From positions 1 through 59,353 of the forward strand of contig NZ_JAPHNL010000200.1 in assembly GCF_026274175.1 (NCBI RefSeq): DNA of 59,353 nt. The letters are read 5' to 3'. The stretch is from Streptomyces beihaiensis (GTDB lineage: Bacteria > Actinomycetota > Actinomycetes > Streptomycetales > Streptomycetaceae). The notes under the pieces are model-generated. The model was not told where the DNA came from, made no database searches, and worked only from the letters and a program-made list of their open reading frames with translations. The translations under genes and the position numbers were made by a program. The stretch's first letter is position 1. The number at the start of each line of letters is the position of its first letter. Shown piece by piece: positions 1-7,616 of this stretch.

Positions 1-421
1 TCGCGCTCTCGACGGGCAGCGGGAGCAGCGGTGCGACGAGCTGGCCGTACAGGTCGAGTCCCGCGCGCGCGGACGGCCGGGGCCGGGCCTGCCGGAGTGC
101 GCGGTACGGCGATGGGACCCCACGGGTAGCCGCTCTCCTTTCCGCTGACGGACCCCCGTGATCGGGGGAATGGGCGCGACAGTAGCGGGGCGGTCGCCGC
201 CCGGCCAACGACCGTCGAGCGGGCGCACCACCCGACGCCCCGCCTCTGACGCTGGTCTGACGCAGGTCATGAGCGGGGCGCGGGGTCAGCGGCGGGTGCC
301 GGAATTCGCCCGAACGGGCGCGTTTCCCGGTGTCGTTGGTACGAGGATCTGACGAGGGTCCGACGGGGGGCGACGGGCGGCCGACGAGGAGGGACGGGAA
401 CGCGGCGGGGCGCCCGGCGGG
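1..421. other. Left edge, no gene called
   Basis: No frame here reads convincingly as protein across the stretch. On the minus strand an AAGGAG (135-140) lies 11 nt before a GTG at 123, so the 5' end of a gene leaving the left edge is possible, but the short readable part is ambiguous between frames. A 6-bp hairpin CCCCCG-TGAT-CGGGGG sits at 153-168. The remainder is the 3' flank of the NlpC/P60 gene. Confidence 0.4.
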
Positions 422-1453
422 TCAGACGCCGACGCGCACGCCGAACTGGAACGTGCCGACGGTGCTGATCGACTCGTAGCGCACGTACGCGCCGGGGTGC
501 GGGGCGTGCAGGACCTGTCCGTTGCCCGCGTACAGGGCCACGTGCTGGGTGTTGTTGAAGAAGACCAGGTCGCCGGGCCTGAGCTGGCTCATGCCGATGT
601 GCACACCGTCGTTGACCTGCGTGTACGTGGTCCGGGATATGTGGACGCCGGCCTGCGCGTACGACCACTGCGTGAGGCCGGAGCAGTCGTAGGAGTTGGG
701 GCCGGTGGCGCCGGAGACGTACGGCTTGCCGATCTGGGTCTTGGCGGCGGCCAGCGCGGCGGCGGCCCGGCCGGAGGCGGCGGGCGTGTTGCCGAGGTCG
801 ACACGGCCCGCGGAGTCGCGGCTGGCGCGCTGCTCCTGCTCGGCCATCTTGCGCCGCTCGGCGGCCGTGAGGGTGTTGAGGAGCTTGCGCGCCTCGGCGA
901 GCTTCTTCTGGACTTCCTGCTTCTTCTTGCCGAGTTCGGTGCGGGTGTCGGCGAGGTCCTTGAGCTTCTCGGTGGCCTCGGCCCGCTCCTGGGCGATCTC
1001 GCGCTGCTTGAGCTGGACCTTCTTGAGGGTCTGCAGCTGCTGGGCGCTGAGCGAGTCGAGGGTGGACGCCTTGTCGAGGTAGCTGTCCGGGTCGGAGGAG
1101 AGGAAGAGCTGGACCGAGGGGTCGATACCGCCCGAGCGGTACTGCTCGCTGGCGAGCGAACCGAGGCCCGTGCGGAGTTTGTTGAGCTCCTCCTGGCTGC
1201 GGGCGACCTTGTCCTGGAGCTCGCTGATCTCCTTCTGGAGCTTCTGCTGCTTCTCCTTGGCGCCGTCGTAGGCGTTGGTGGCCTTCTCCGACTCCTCGTA
1301 GAGCTTGTCGACCTTGGCCTTGACGTCGCTCTTGCTCGGCTTGGGAGCGGCGGTGGCGGCCTGCGAGGTGAGTGCGACGGCCGCGGCGGCGGTCGCGGTG
1401 AGCACGGTCACACGCGCGCGGCTCGGCTGCTTGGGTCGACGGTGGGACGCCAC
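422..1453 (-). CDS. Secreted NlpC/P60 peptidoglycan endopeptidase with coiled-coil N-terminus
   Basis: A 343-residue RipA-like cell wall hydrolase predicted to cut the stem peptide of peptidoglycan outside the cell. A basic N-terminus and Ala-rich hydrophobic stretch ending near TAAPKPS form a signal peptide. Residues about 35-215 are a long charged coiled coil (many KLQKEISELQDK-like heptads) that probably keeps the enzyme inactive or localised. The C-terminal ~110 residues are the NlpC/P60 domain, with the catalytic Cys in NSYDCSGLTQW, His in NTQHVALYAG and a third polar residue in LHAPHPG. I start at the GTG at 1453 because GAAGGAG precedes it by about 9 nt; the longer frame to 1519 has no ribosome site and is not signal-like. 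Family assignment is firm; the in vivo substrate is inferred. Confidence 0.93.
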   Translation of the reverse strand: MASHRRPKQPSRARVTVLTATAAAAVALTSQAATAAPKPSKSDVKAKVDKLYEESEKATNAYDGAKEKQQKLQKEISELQDKVARSQEELNKLRTGLGSLASEQYRSGGIDPSVQLFLSSDPDSYLDKASTLDSLSAQQLQTLKKVQLKQREIAQERAEATEKLKDLADTRTELGKKKQEVQKKLAEARKLLNTLTAAERRKMAEQEQRASRDSAGRVDLGNTPAASGRAAAALAAAKTQIGKPYVSGATGPNSYDCSGLTQWSYAQAGVHISRTTYTQVNDGVHIGMSQLRPGDLVFFNNTQHVALYAGNGQVLHAPHPGAYVRYESISTVGTFQFGVRVGV

Positions 1454-1765
1454 GAAGGCGGCTCCTTCTTCCTCCAGCCGCCTACCGAACGCCGGTCGGC
1501 GGTGCCCCTTCACCGCCACTCACCCCATGTGAGTGATCACCCGAGCGAAGGTTCGAGGCGACCCTAGTGACCTTCTTGTGATCAGTTCAAATCCCGGCGG
1601 GGAAAATCTCTGTCACCCAGCGCATTCTTTGCACACAACTCACGTGCAGTGATGTTCGTTTGACGCTACGTTGCGTGAACGTCACGCCAATTCGGGCATA
1701 TGACACACCTGTTGCGGATGCGACGTAGTCACATCAGAGAGGTACGGACGGAACCAACCGCGCGA
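1454..1765. other. 312-bp divergent/upstream gap with a hairpin
   Basis: This gap lies upstream of the NlpC/P60 gene and downstream of the NYN gene, both on the minus strand. It holds a perfect 7-bp inverted repeat (arms CACTCAC/GTGAGTG, loop CCCAT, 1517-1535) 64 nt before the GTG, and a nearby GTGATCAC palindrome (1533-1540). Cell wall hydrolase genes in Streptomyces often carry c-di-AMP riboswitches, so I looked for one, but the conserved elements were not recognisable. Treat it as an unassigned structured leader. Confidence 0.4.
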
Positions 1766-3127
1766 TCAACCGCGCGAGAGCCGCTTCAGGAGCATCACCG
1801 AGGCGACCGGGCGCGCACCGGCCTTCGCCACGCCGTCGGCGACCTCCCGGTCCGTCGAGACGACGATCACCGGCCGGCCGGGCGGCTCGGCGCGCACCAT
1901 CTGCCGGATCAGCTCGTCGGCGGTGACGCCGGGCTTGGAGAACAGCACCCGCACCCCGCGCGGCGGTGCGAGCAGCACCGGGGCCGCCAGCTCGGCCCCG
2001 TCGAAGACGCACGTCACCTCGGCGCCGGTCTGCGCGGCGAGCTGCGAGAGCGAGCCGAGCAGCCGCAGCCGCTGCTTCTCCAACGGCATGGTCGGATAGC
2101 CGGTCTTGGTGACGTTGTAGCCGTCGACGACGAGGTGGGCCTGCGGCAGCGCGAGCAACTGGTCGAGGATGGCCGGATCGTGCTCGTGCAGGGCGCGCGC
2201 CGCGATGTCCTTCGGGCTCATCCGGCCCGGCTCCACGGCGTCCACCGTGTCGGCGGGCCGCGTCGACACGGGCGGCAGCGCCAGCTCTCTGCGCAGCCCC
2301 TGAGCGGCGTCCAGCACGGTGTCGAGCAGCAGCCGCACCCGCATGTCCTCGACGCTGCGGCCCTCGCGGGCCGCCCTGCGTGACGCCTCCAGGGCGGCTT
2401 CCGCCTCCCCGAGCCGCGCCTTGAGGCGCCGCGTCTCGCTCTCGGCGGCGGAGACCTGTGCCTGCGTCTCGGCGCGTACGGCGTCGGTCTCCGCGGCGGC
2501 CTTGCGGGCGGCCGCCTCGCCGCGCTTGACGTCGCTCAGCGCGGCGCGCAGCTTGCGGCGCACCGACTCGGTCTCGCGTCTGGCCGCGTCCAGCTCGGCG
2601 CGCAACCGTTCCGTCTCGGCCTTCGCCTGTTCCCGCGCCTCGGTGAGCCGGGCACGCAGCCGCTCCAGCTCGGCGCGGGTCTCCTGGTCGACCCGCTCGG
2701 CGTGCGCCCGCTCGGCCTCCTCGCCCGCGGCCGCGACGAGCTTCACCCAGTCCGGGGGCCGCAGCACGTACGCGGCGGCGGCCACGTCCAGCGGGTCGGC
2801 GGCGGGCGGCGGCGCGCCGGACTCGAGCGCCTCGGCCAGCTCGGGATGGGACTCCTTGAACCGCTCGCCGATGCGCTGCCGGAAGAGCGGGTCGCTCTCC
2901 ACGGTCGCCGCCATCGCGTTCCCGGCGAACTTGAGCCGACGCGTCGGAGTGAACCGGGCATACTGCCGCAAAGGCGCCGGAAGTTCACCTGCCGTCAGAC
3001 CGCCGAAGCCGTCCGAGACGATCTGCACGACCCGTCGCCGTACGCCCTCGGGCAACGGCCGGTCGAGCACCTCGGCGTCGGCGGCCCGCTCAGCGTTCTC
3101 GGCCTCCCCGCCCGTGCTCTCCACCAT
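1766..3127 (-). CDS. NYN-domain (YacP-like) RNase protein with coiled coil
   Basis: A 453-residue cytosolic protein. The C-terminal ~165 residues are a NYN/PIN-like nuclease fold of the YacP/Rae1 group: LVVDGYNVTKTGYP carries the first acidic residue, TCVFDGAEL the second and VVSTDREVADGV the third, as expected for a metal-dependent RNase. Residues about 150-290 are an Ala/Glu/Arg-rich coiled coil. The N-terminal ~110 residues form a helical region found in streptomycete homologues. Actinobacterial members are usually annotated as RNA-binding or NYN-domain proteins; the substrate is unknown. The first in-frame ATG (3127) lacks a clear ribosome site, and a GTG one codon downstream is an alternative. 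Its 3' end faces the hydrolase gene leader. Confidence 0.88.
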   Translation of the reverse strand: MVESTGGEAENAERAADAEVLDRPLPEGVRRRVVQIVSDGFGGLTAGELPAPLRQYARFTPTRRLKFAGNAMAATVESDPLFRQRIGERFKESHPELAEALESGAPPPAADPLDVAAAAYVLRPPDWVKLVAAAGEEAERAHAERVDQETRAELERLRARLTEAREQAKAETERLRAELDAARRETESVRRKLRAALSDVKRGEAAARKAAAETDAVRAETQAQVSAAESETRRLKARLGEAEAALEASRRAAREGRSVEDMRVRLLLDTVLDAAQGLRRELALPPVSTRPADTVDAVEPGRMSPKDIAARALHEHDPAILDQLLALPQAHLVVDGYNVTKTGYPTMPLEKQRLRLLGSLSQLAAQTGAEVTCVFDGAELAAPVLLAPPRGVRVLFSKPGVTADELIRQMVRAEPPGRPVIVVSTDREVADGVAKAGARPVASVMLLKRLSRG

Positions 3128-3161
3128 CCGTCACCCCAAAGTCGCTGTGGGGCCCGCTCCC

Positions 3162-3401
3162 TCAGGAGTCGGTGCCCGGCCTGTCCACCAGTTCCACCTG
3201 GTCCACCGCGTTGCACCAACGGCAGCGCACCGATTCGATGGTCTCACTGACCACCTCGCGCTCCTCGACCTTCGGCTCACCGGCCAGGTCGAGATGCACG
3301 TACTCGACGACCTTCGACGAACGGGTCACGTCGAACCGCGTGAGATTGCCGCACAGCGTGCAGCGCCAGCGAGTGGTGGCGGTCGGCAGGGGAACCGTCA
3401 T
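3162..3401 (-). CDS. Small zinc-ribbon protein, function unknown
   Basis: A 79-residue protein with two CxxC pairs, CTLCGN near residue 15 and CRWCNA near residue 60, spaced as in a single zinc ribbon. Between them is an acidic strand region (EPKVEEREVV). The ORF has normal streptomycete codon bias and ends 35 bp before the NYN gene on the same strand, so the two are probably co-transcribed. Nothing in the sequence indicates a substrate. I recognise it only as a conserved hypothetical of Streptomyces type. Confidence 0.8.
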   Translation of the reverse strand: MTVPLPTATTRWRCTLCGNLTRFDVTRSSKVVEYVHLDLAGEPKVEEREVVSETIESVRCRWCNAVDQVELVDRPGTDS

Positions 3402-3504
3402 CGGGAGGTCGCCTCTTCTTCCGTGTGATGTGCTCCGTGTAATGCCCCGTACCCTACGGCCTGCCGCGCCCCGCCCGCTCCCCGCGGTACGTCATGCTCT
3501 GTCC

Positions 3505-4248
3505 ATGATCGGTAACGGGTGGGCCAGGACGGCCAGGGCGACCGCATTCCTCAGGGAGCGCCAGGCCCCGGTCACGTACTCCATCATCGCCCTGTGCTGC
3601 GTGGTCTTCATCCTCTCCCCCGCCTCGGGGTTCAACCCCTCCTACGGCACCGGGGCCCGGCTGCTCACCGCGCAGACGCTGTACTTCGAACACTGGGGCG
3701 TGGTCCCCGCCGACCTGTTCGCCGGCTCACCGCGAGCGGCCCTCACCCCGCTCACCGCCCTGTTCGTGCACGGCAGCTGGCTGCACCTGCTCGGCAACAT
3801 GCTCTTCCTCTACGTCTTCGGGATCATGGCCGAGAGCCGTATGGGACGCCTCCAGTACGCCCTCTTCTACCTCGTCAGCGGCTATGTGGCGCTGTTCGGT
3901 TACGCGGTGGCGCACGCGGGCTCCCAGCAGGCACTGGTCGGGGCGTCGGGGGCGATCTCGGCGGTGCTCGGTGCCTTTCTCTACCTGTTCCCGCAGGCCC
4001 GCGTGACCAGTCTCTTCCCGTTCCTGTTGTTCCTGCCGCTGCGGTTTCCCGCGTGGGTGGTGCTGCCGTTCTGGGTGGCGTTGCAGTGGGCGGCCGCCGG
4101 GCAGGGCTCGCAGGGGCCCGCCGTGGCGTACCTGGCGCATCTGGTGGGGTTCTCGATCGGGTTCCTCTACGCGTGGGTGCGGTTCAGGAGCCGGGCTACA
4201 GTTGAGGCGACCCGACCCACGGCCACCGAGGGAGACAGCCAGCCGTGA
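3505..4248 (+). CDS. Rhomboid-family intramembrane serine protease
   Basis: A 247-residue polytopic membrane protein with about six hydrophobic segments. The rhomboid signature is intact: HLLGNMLFLY in the second segment, the catalytic serine in GASGAISAVLG, and the partner histidine in LAHLVGFSIG near the C-terminus. It should cleave transmembrane substrates within the bilayer; substrates cannot be read from the sequence. The chosen ATG at 3505 has no Shine-Dalgarno, but CATGCT (3493-3498) ends 6 nt before it, which fits a -10 element and a leaderless transcript. The stop overlaps the start of the next gene by 4 nt (GTGA), so the two are translationally coupled. Confidence 0.9.
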   Translation: MIGNGWARTARATAFLRERQAPVTYSIIALCCVVFILSPASGFNPSYGTGARLLTAQTLYFEHWGVVPADLFAGSPRAALTPLTALFVHGSWLHLLGNMLFLYVFGIMAESRMGRLQYALFYLVSGYVALFGYAVAHAGSQQALVGASGAISAVLGAFLYLFPQARVTSLFPFLLFLPLRFPAWVVLPFWVALQWAAAGQGSQGPAVAYLAHLVGFSIGFLYAWVRFRSRATVEATRPTATEGDSQP

Positions 4249-4523
4249 TCACCGCGATCGTGCTCATCAAGACCAGCGTGGACCGGATCCCCGAGATCGC
4301 CGAGTCGATCGCGGCGCTCGACAACGTGAGCGAAGTCTTCTCCGTGACCGGGACGTACGACTTGATCGCCATGGTGCGGGTGGGGCGGCACGACGACCTC
4401 GCCGACGTCATCCCGGGGAAGATCAGCAAGATTCCCGGGGTCGAGGCCACGGACACGCACGTCGCGTTCCGCACCTACTCTCAGCACGACCTGGAGGCCG
4501 CGTTCTCCATCGGGCTGGAGTGA
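4245..4523 (+). CDS. Stand-alone AsnC/Lrp ligand-binding (RAM) domain protein
   Basis: A 92-residue protein consisting only of the C-terminal RAM domain of Lrp/AsnC regulators: the beta-alpha-beta start MITAIVLIKTS, the central VFSVTGTYDLIAMVRV and the later KISKIPGVEATDTHVAF. The DNA-binding helix-turn-helix is absent, so it probably senses an amino acid or oligomerises with another partner rather than binding DNA. The GTG start at 4245 is embedded in the rhomboid stop (GTGA overlap). It converges on the class V aminotransferase gene, 25 bp away. Single-domain RAM proteins are common in actinobacteria but few have a defined job. Confidence 0.9.
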   Translation: MITAIVLIKTSVDRIPEIAESIAALDNVSEVFSVTGTYDLIAMVRVGRHDDLADVIPGKISKIPGVEATDTHVAFRTYSQHDLEAAFSIGLE

Positions 4524-4548
4524 CCTCGCGGCCCCGCGCCCCTCTTTT

Positions 4549-5940
4549 TCAGGCCACCGGTACGCAGCGGCCCTCCCGCGTGCGGTAGGTCCACTTGGCG
4601 CCGTCGCGGACGAGTTCCGCCACCGCCGCGACAAAGCGCTCCACATGCTCGTCCGGTGTGCCCGCGCCGAAGCTGACACGGATGGCGTTCAGGGACTTCT
4701 CGCCCGACGCGGCCTCCGGCGCCCCGCACGCGCCCTGTGCCTGCGGGTCGGAGCCGAGCAGCGTGCGCACCAGCGGGTGGGCGCAGAAAAGGCCGTCGCG
4801 CACCCCGATCCCGTACTCGGCCGAGAGCGCGGCGGCGAAGTGCGAGGAGTTCCAGCCCTCGACGACGAAGGAGAGGACGCCCACGCGCGGCGCGTCGTCG
4901 CCGAACAGCGAGAGCACCTTCACCTCGGGCACCTGGGCGAGCCCGGCCCTGACCGTGTCGATCAGGTGCCGCTCGCGGGCGACGAGCCGGTCGAAGCCCG
5001 CCTCCGTGAGCGCCTTGCAGGCGGACGCGATGGAGTACGCGCCGATGACGTTCGGGGAGCCGGCCTCGTGCCGGGCCGCTGTCTCGTGCCACTCGACGTC
5101 CACTCCGCCGTCGGCCCGCCGGGCCACCTTGCGCGAGGCGCCGCCGCCCGCGAGGTACGGCTCGGCAGCGGTGAGCCAGTCGGCGCGCCCGGCGAGGACG
5201 CCCGAGCCGAACGGCGCGTACAGCTTGTGCCCGGAGAAGGCGACCCAGTCGACGTCCCACTCCTGTACGGAGACGGGGTGGTGGGGCGCGAGCTGGGCGG
5301 CGTCGAGCACGATGCGGGCACCGTGCGCGTGCGCGGCCGCCGCGAGCTCGCGCACCGGCCAGAGCTCACCGGTGACGTTGGAGGCACCGGTGACGCAGAC
5401 CAGGGCGGGGCCGTGCGGGTCTCGGTCGGCGAGCGCCCGCTCCAGCGTCTGTACCGCCTCCTCGGGGGTGCGCGGCGCGTTCAGGCAGGTCACCCGCGCC
5501 TCGCGCCAGGGCAGCAGGGAGGCGTGGTGCTCGGTCTCGAAGACGAAGACCTGGCAGTCGGCGGGAAGGGCCGCGGCGAGCAGGTTCAGCGAGTCGGTGG
5601 TGGAGCGGGTGAAGACGACCTGGTCGTCGGAGCGGCAGCCGAGGAACTCGGCGACCGTCCCACGGGAGTTCTCGAAGAGGTCGGTGGAGAGCTGGGAGAG
5701 GTATCCGGCGCCGCGGTGCACGCTGCCGTAGTACGGCGCGTAGGCGGCGACGTCGTCCCACACCCGCTGCAACGCGGGCGCGCTGGCGGCGTAGTCGAGG
5801 GCCGCGTACGTCACTTCGCCCCCGGTGACGAGCGGAACGGTGACGTCCCGGCCGAGCACCGGCAGCGGGGCGGCGCAGGCGGGGTCGGCGGCAGTAGCGG
5901 TGGCGGTGGCGGTGGCGGTGGCGGCAGGGTGTGCGGACAT
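4549..5940 (-). CDS. Class V aminotransferase, cysteine-desulfurase-like
   Basis: A 463-residue PLP enzyme of the class V (NifS/SufS/CsdA-like) fold. The internal aldimine lysine is in FSGHKLYAPFGSG, the phosphate/His region in ETEHHASLLPW, and the aspartate in ARIVLDAAQLAPHHP. The substrate may be cysteine or a related sulfur amino acid, but no catalytic Cys loop is certain, although GIGVRDGLFCAHPL contains a Cys in the right part of the fold. The ATG at 5940 follows GGGAGAT and is preferred over an upstream in-frame GTG at 6072. The N-terminus carries an Ala-Thr repeat from a GGTGGC array (5898-5924). A SAM-IV riboswitch about 200 nt upstream implies repression when SAM is abundant, consistent with sulfur metabolism. 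Confidence 0.88.
   Translation of the reverse strand: MSAHPAATATATATATAADPACAAPLPVLGRDVTVPLVTGGEVTYAALDYAASAPALQRVWDDVAAYAPYYGSVHRGAGYLSQLSTDLFENSRGTVAEFLGCRSDDQVVFTRSTTDSLNLLAAALPADCQVFVFETEHHASLLPWREARVTCLNAPRTPEEAVQTLERALADRDPHGPALVCVTGASNVTGELWPVRELAAAAHAHGARIVLDAAQLAPHHPVSVQEWDVDWVAFSGHKLYAPFGSGVLAGRADWLTAAEPYLAGGGASRKVARRADGGVDVEWHETAARHEAGSPNVIGAYSIASACKALTEAGFDRLVARERHLIDTVRAGLAQVPEVKVLSLFGDDAPRVGVLSFVVEGWNSSHFAAALSAEYGIGVRDGLFCAHPLVRTLLGSDPQAQGACGAPEAASGEKSLNAIRVSFGAGTPDEHVERFVAAVAELVRDGAKWTYRTREGRCVPVA
5898..5924 (-). repeat. GGTGGC hexanucleotide array in aminotransferase N-terminus
   Basis: Four to five tandem GGTGGC units lie just inside the start of the aminotransferase gene and encode an Ala-Thr run in the non-conserved N-terminal tail. 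The array keeps frame, so copy-number changes would alter tail length without disrupting the enzyme. Confidence 0.8.
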
Positions 5941-6108
5941 GGCGGTATCTCCCAGCGCTACAAGGCGAATCGGCTGTACGACCCCGCGCGGGCAGCACCG
6001 ATCGGCCGCACACGTACGGGGATGAGACCTCGACGCGCGGCACGAACAGCCGGGTGAACAGGGCTGAGCCACGCGGAGGGTGATGGAGCTGGAGAAGGGG
6101 CCGAAGCC

Positions 6109-6129
6109 CTAGCGCATTCGCTTGCTCAC
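6109..6129 (-). CDS. Possible six-codon leader peptide after the SAM-IV riboswitch
   Basis: GTG AGC AAG CGA ATG CGC TAG (fMet-Ser-Lys-Arg-Met-Arg) follows GGGAG at a suitable distance. It lies between the riboswitch and the aminotransferase gene and is followed by a GGGC-TTCG-GCCC hairpin. It contains two Met codons including the start. Too short for any coding statistic; the call rests only on the ribosome site and position. Confidence 0.4.
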   Translation of the reverse strand: MSKRMR

Positions 6130-6149
6130 GAGAAAAGCTCCCTCGATGA

Positions 6150-6297
6150 CCAGGACCCCTGGTTCATACGCGAGGGGTCCGCGCTTGCCGCACGCCTTGC
6201 TGCGTACGACCTGGTCTTCACCCGGGGCACCCCGCCACGGACGGAGGGTTGCCGGACAGCGGGCCGGGGCCTGGATCGCTGTCACTCATGACCTTGG
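6150..6297 (-). promoter_or_regulatory. SAM-IV riboswitch
   Basis: Reading the minus strand from 6297, GGTC-ATGAG (6293-6285) opens the basal stem and GTGAA-GACC (to 6213) closes it. Between them are the conserved features of the SAM-I/SAM-IV core: a GCCCCGGCC region, a CCGGCAACCCTCC internal loop and the GGGGTGCCCCGGGTGA joining segment. Downstream is an 8-bp hairpin GGACCCCT/AGGGGTCC (6180-6153), which could be the pseudoknot region or the switch of the expression platform. SAM-IV elements are known from Actinomycetales upstream of sulfur metabolism genes and reduce expression when SAM binds. Recognition is from the conserved sequence; no covariance scoring was done. Confidence 0.88.
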
Positions 6298-6330
6298 GGA
6301 GCATCCTGCCATACGTCCGGGATGCGGCAA

Positions 6331-6359
6331 GGGGTTGGTCCACATCGTGGACCAACCCC
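6331..6359 (-). terminator. Strong hairpin terminator after trpD
   Basis: A perfect 13-bp stem (GGGGTTGGTCCAC / GTGGACCAACCCC) with a 3-nt loop sits 27 bp beyond the trpD stop. No U-tract follows, as is usual in Streptomyces. It separates trpD transcription from the SAM-IV leader. Confidence 0.85.
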
Positions 6360-6385
6360 GCCGCCCGACTTGTTCCGTCGCGCCG

Positions 6386-7453
6386 TCACGGCAGGTTGCT
6401 GGCCGCCACCCACCGGTCGAGCGCCGCCTTCGCCGCGCCGGAGTCGATCGCCTCGGCCGCCCGGTCCATGCCCGCCCGGATCTGTTCGGCGAGCGTCCCG
6501 GTGCCGGGCCTGACGGCGACGAGCGCGGCCGCCGCGTTGAGCAGCACCGCGTCGCGCACGGGGCCCCGCTCCCCGTCGAGCAGGCGCCGGGCCACCTCCG
6601 CGTTGTACGAGGCGTCGGCGCCGCGCAGGGCGTCCACGGGGACCAGGTCGAGGCCGACGTCGCGCGGGTCGAACGCCTCCTCGCGCACCTGCCCGTCGCG
6701 GACGACCCAGACGCGGGAGGTGGCCGTGGTCGTCAGCTCGTCGAGGCCGTCGTCGCCGCGGAAGACCAGCGAGGAGTGGCCGCGCTCGGCGAAGACGCCC
6801 GCGACGATCGGTGCCATGCGCGGGTCGGCGACGCCGACGGCCTGGGCGCGTACCCGGGCCGGGTTGGTCAACGGGCCCAGGAAGTTGAAGACGGTGCGGA
6901 TGCCCAACTGGCCGCGGGCCGCGCCGACGTGCCGCAGCGCCGGGTGGAACTTCACGGCGAAGCAGAAGGTGATGCCCGCCTCCTGGGCCACCTCGGCGAC
7001 ACGCCCCGGCGTCAGGTCCAGGTTGACGCCGAGCTTCTCCAGGACGTCCGAGGAACCGGAGGCCGACGAGGCGGCCCGGTTGCCGTGCTTGACGACCTTG
7101 GCTCCGGTGCCGGCCACCACGATCGCCGACATGGTGGAGATGTTGACCGTCTTGGCGCCGTCGCCGCCGGTACCGACGATGTCGACCGTCTCGCCCGGCA
7201 CGTCGATCACATGGGCGTGCTCGTACATGGTCCGTACGCAGCCGACGATCTCCTCCACCGTCTCGCCCTTGGCGCGCAGCGCCACCGCGAACCCGGCGAT
7301 CTGCGCGTCGGTCGCCTCGCCGCGCATGATCCGGTCCATCGCCCACGCCGTGTCGTCCGCGGTGAGGTCACGGCCGTCGAGCAGCCGGTTGAGGACCGCG
7401 GGCCAGGAACGGCCCGCCGCGGTGTCGCCTCCAGCGGGGTGCAAAGCGCTCAT
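6386..7453 (-). CDS. trpD: Anthranilate phosphoribosyltransferase
   Basis: A 355-residue enzyme joining anthranilate to PRPP, the second step of tryptophan synthesis. The family signatures are present: [15 protein letters not shown] for PRPP phosphate binding, [15 protein letters not shown] for the substrate pocket, and the Asp/Glu metal site in [13 protein letters not shown]. Length matches the family. The start is the ATG at 7453 preceded by AGGAG; the longer frame to 7534 would overlap the qcr terminator. It stands alone, separated from qcrB by a terminator and not next to other trp genes, the usual arrangement in Streptomyces. Confidence 0.96.
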   Translation of the reverse strand: MSALHPAGGDTAAGRSWPAVLNRLLDGRDLTADDTAWAMDRIMRGEATDAQIAGFAVALRAKGETVEEIVGCVRTMYEHAHVIDVPGETVDIVGTGGDGAKTVNISTMSAIVVAGTGAKVVKHGNRAASSASGSSDVLEKLGVNLDLTPGRVAEVAQEAGITFCFAVKFHPALRHVGAARGQLGIRTVFNFLGPLTNPARVRAQAVGVADPRMAPIVAGVFAERGHSSLVFRGDDGLDELTTTATSRVWVVRDGQVREEAFDPRDVGLDLVPVDALRGADASYNAEVARRLLDGERGPVRDAVLLNAAAALVAVRPGTGTLAEQIRAGMDRAAEAIDSGAAKAALDRWVAASNLP

Positions 7454-7535
7454 GGCCGCTCCTGAGTGGTGTCTGCGGTCTTCCGGTCGTGATCCGGAAG
7501 AGGAGTCCAGCTTATCGAGGTGGCCAGACGGCAAA

Positions 7536-7566
7536 GAGCCCCCGTCCAGTGCCTGGACGAGGGCTC
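7536..7566 (-). terminator. Terminator of the ctaE-qcrCAB operon
   Basis: A 14-bp stem with one mismatch (GAGCCC...CAG paired with CTG...GGGCTC) and a 3-nt loop, 51 bp after the qcrB stop. It sits between qcrB and the trpD start. Confidence 0.85.
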
Positions 7567-7616
7567 CTGCCGTGGCGGAACAGCGACTACTGCGAATCAG
7601 GGTGCGCAGTCAGAGA

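Noticed and set aside
497-1567. Long plus-strand ORF opposite the NlpC/P60 gene
   Set aside because: It is Val/Leu/Gly/Glu-rich shadow coding caused by GC-biased codons of the real minus-strand gene; it has no SD or domain.
1454-1765. c-di-AMP (ydaO) riboswitch upstream of the cell wall hydrolase
   Set aside because: Expected from the gene type, but the conserved GAACCCGACAGCTCACC-like 3' element and the rest of the core are not present; only a simple hairpin is.
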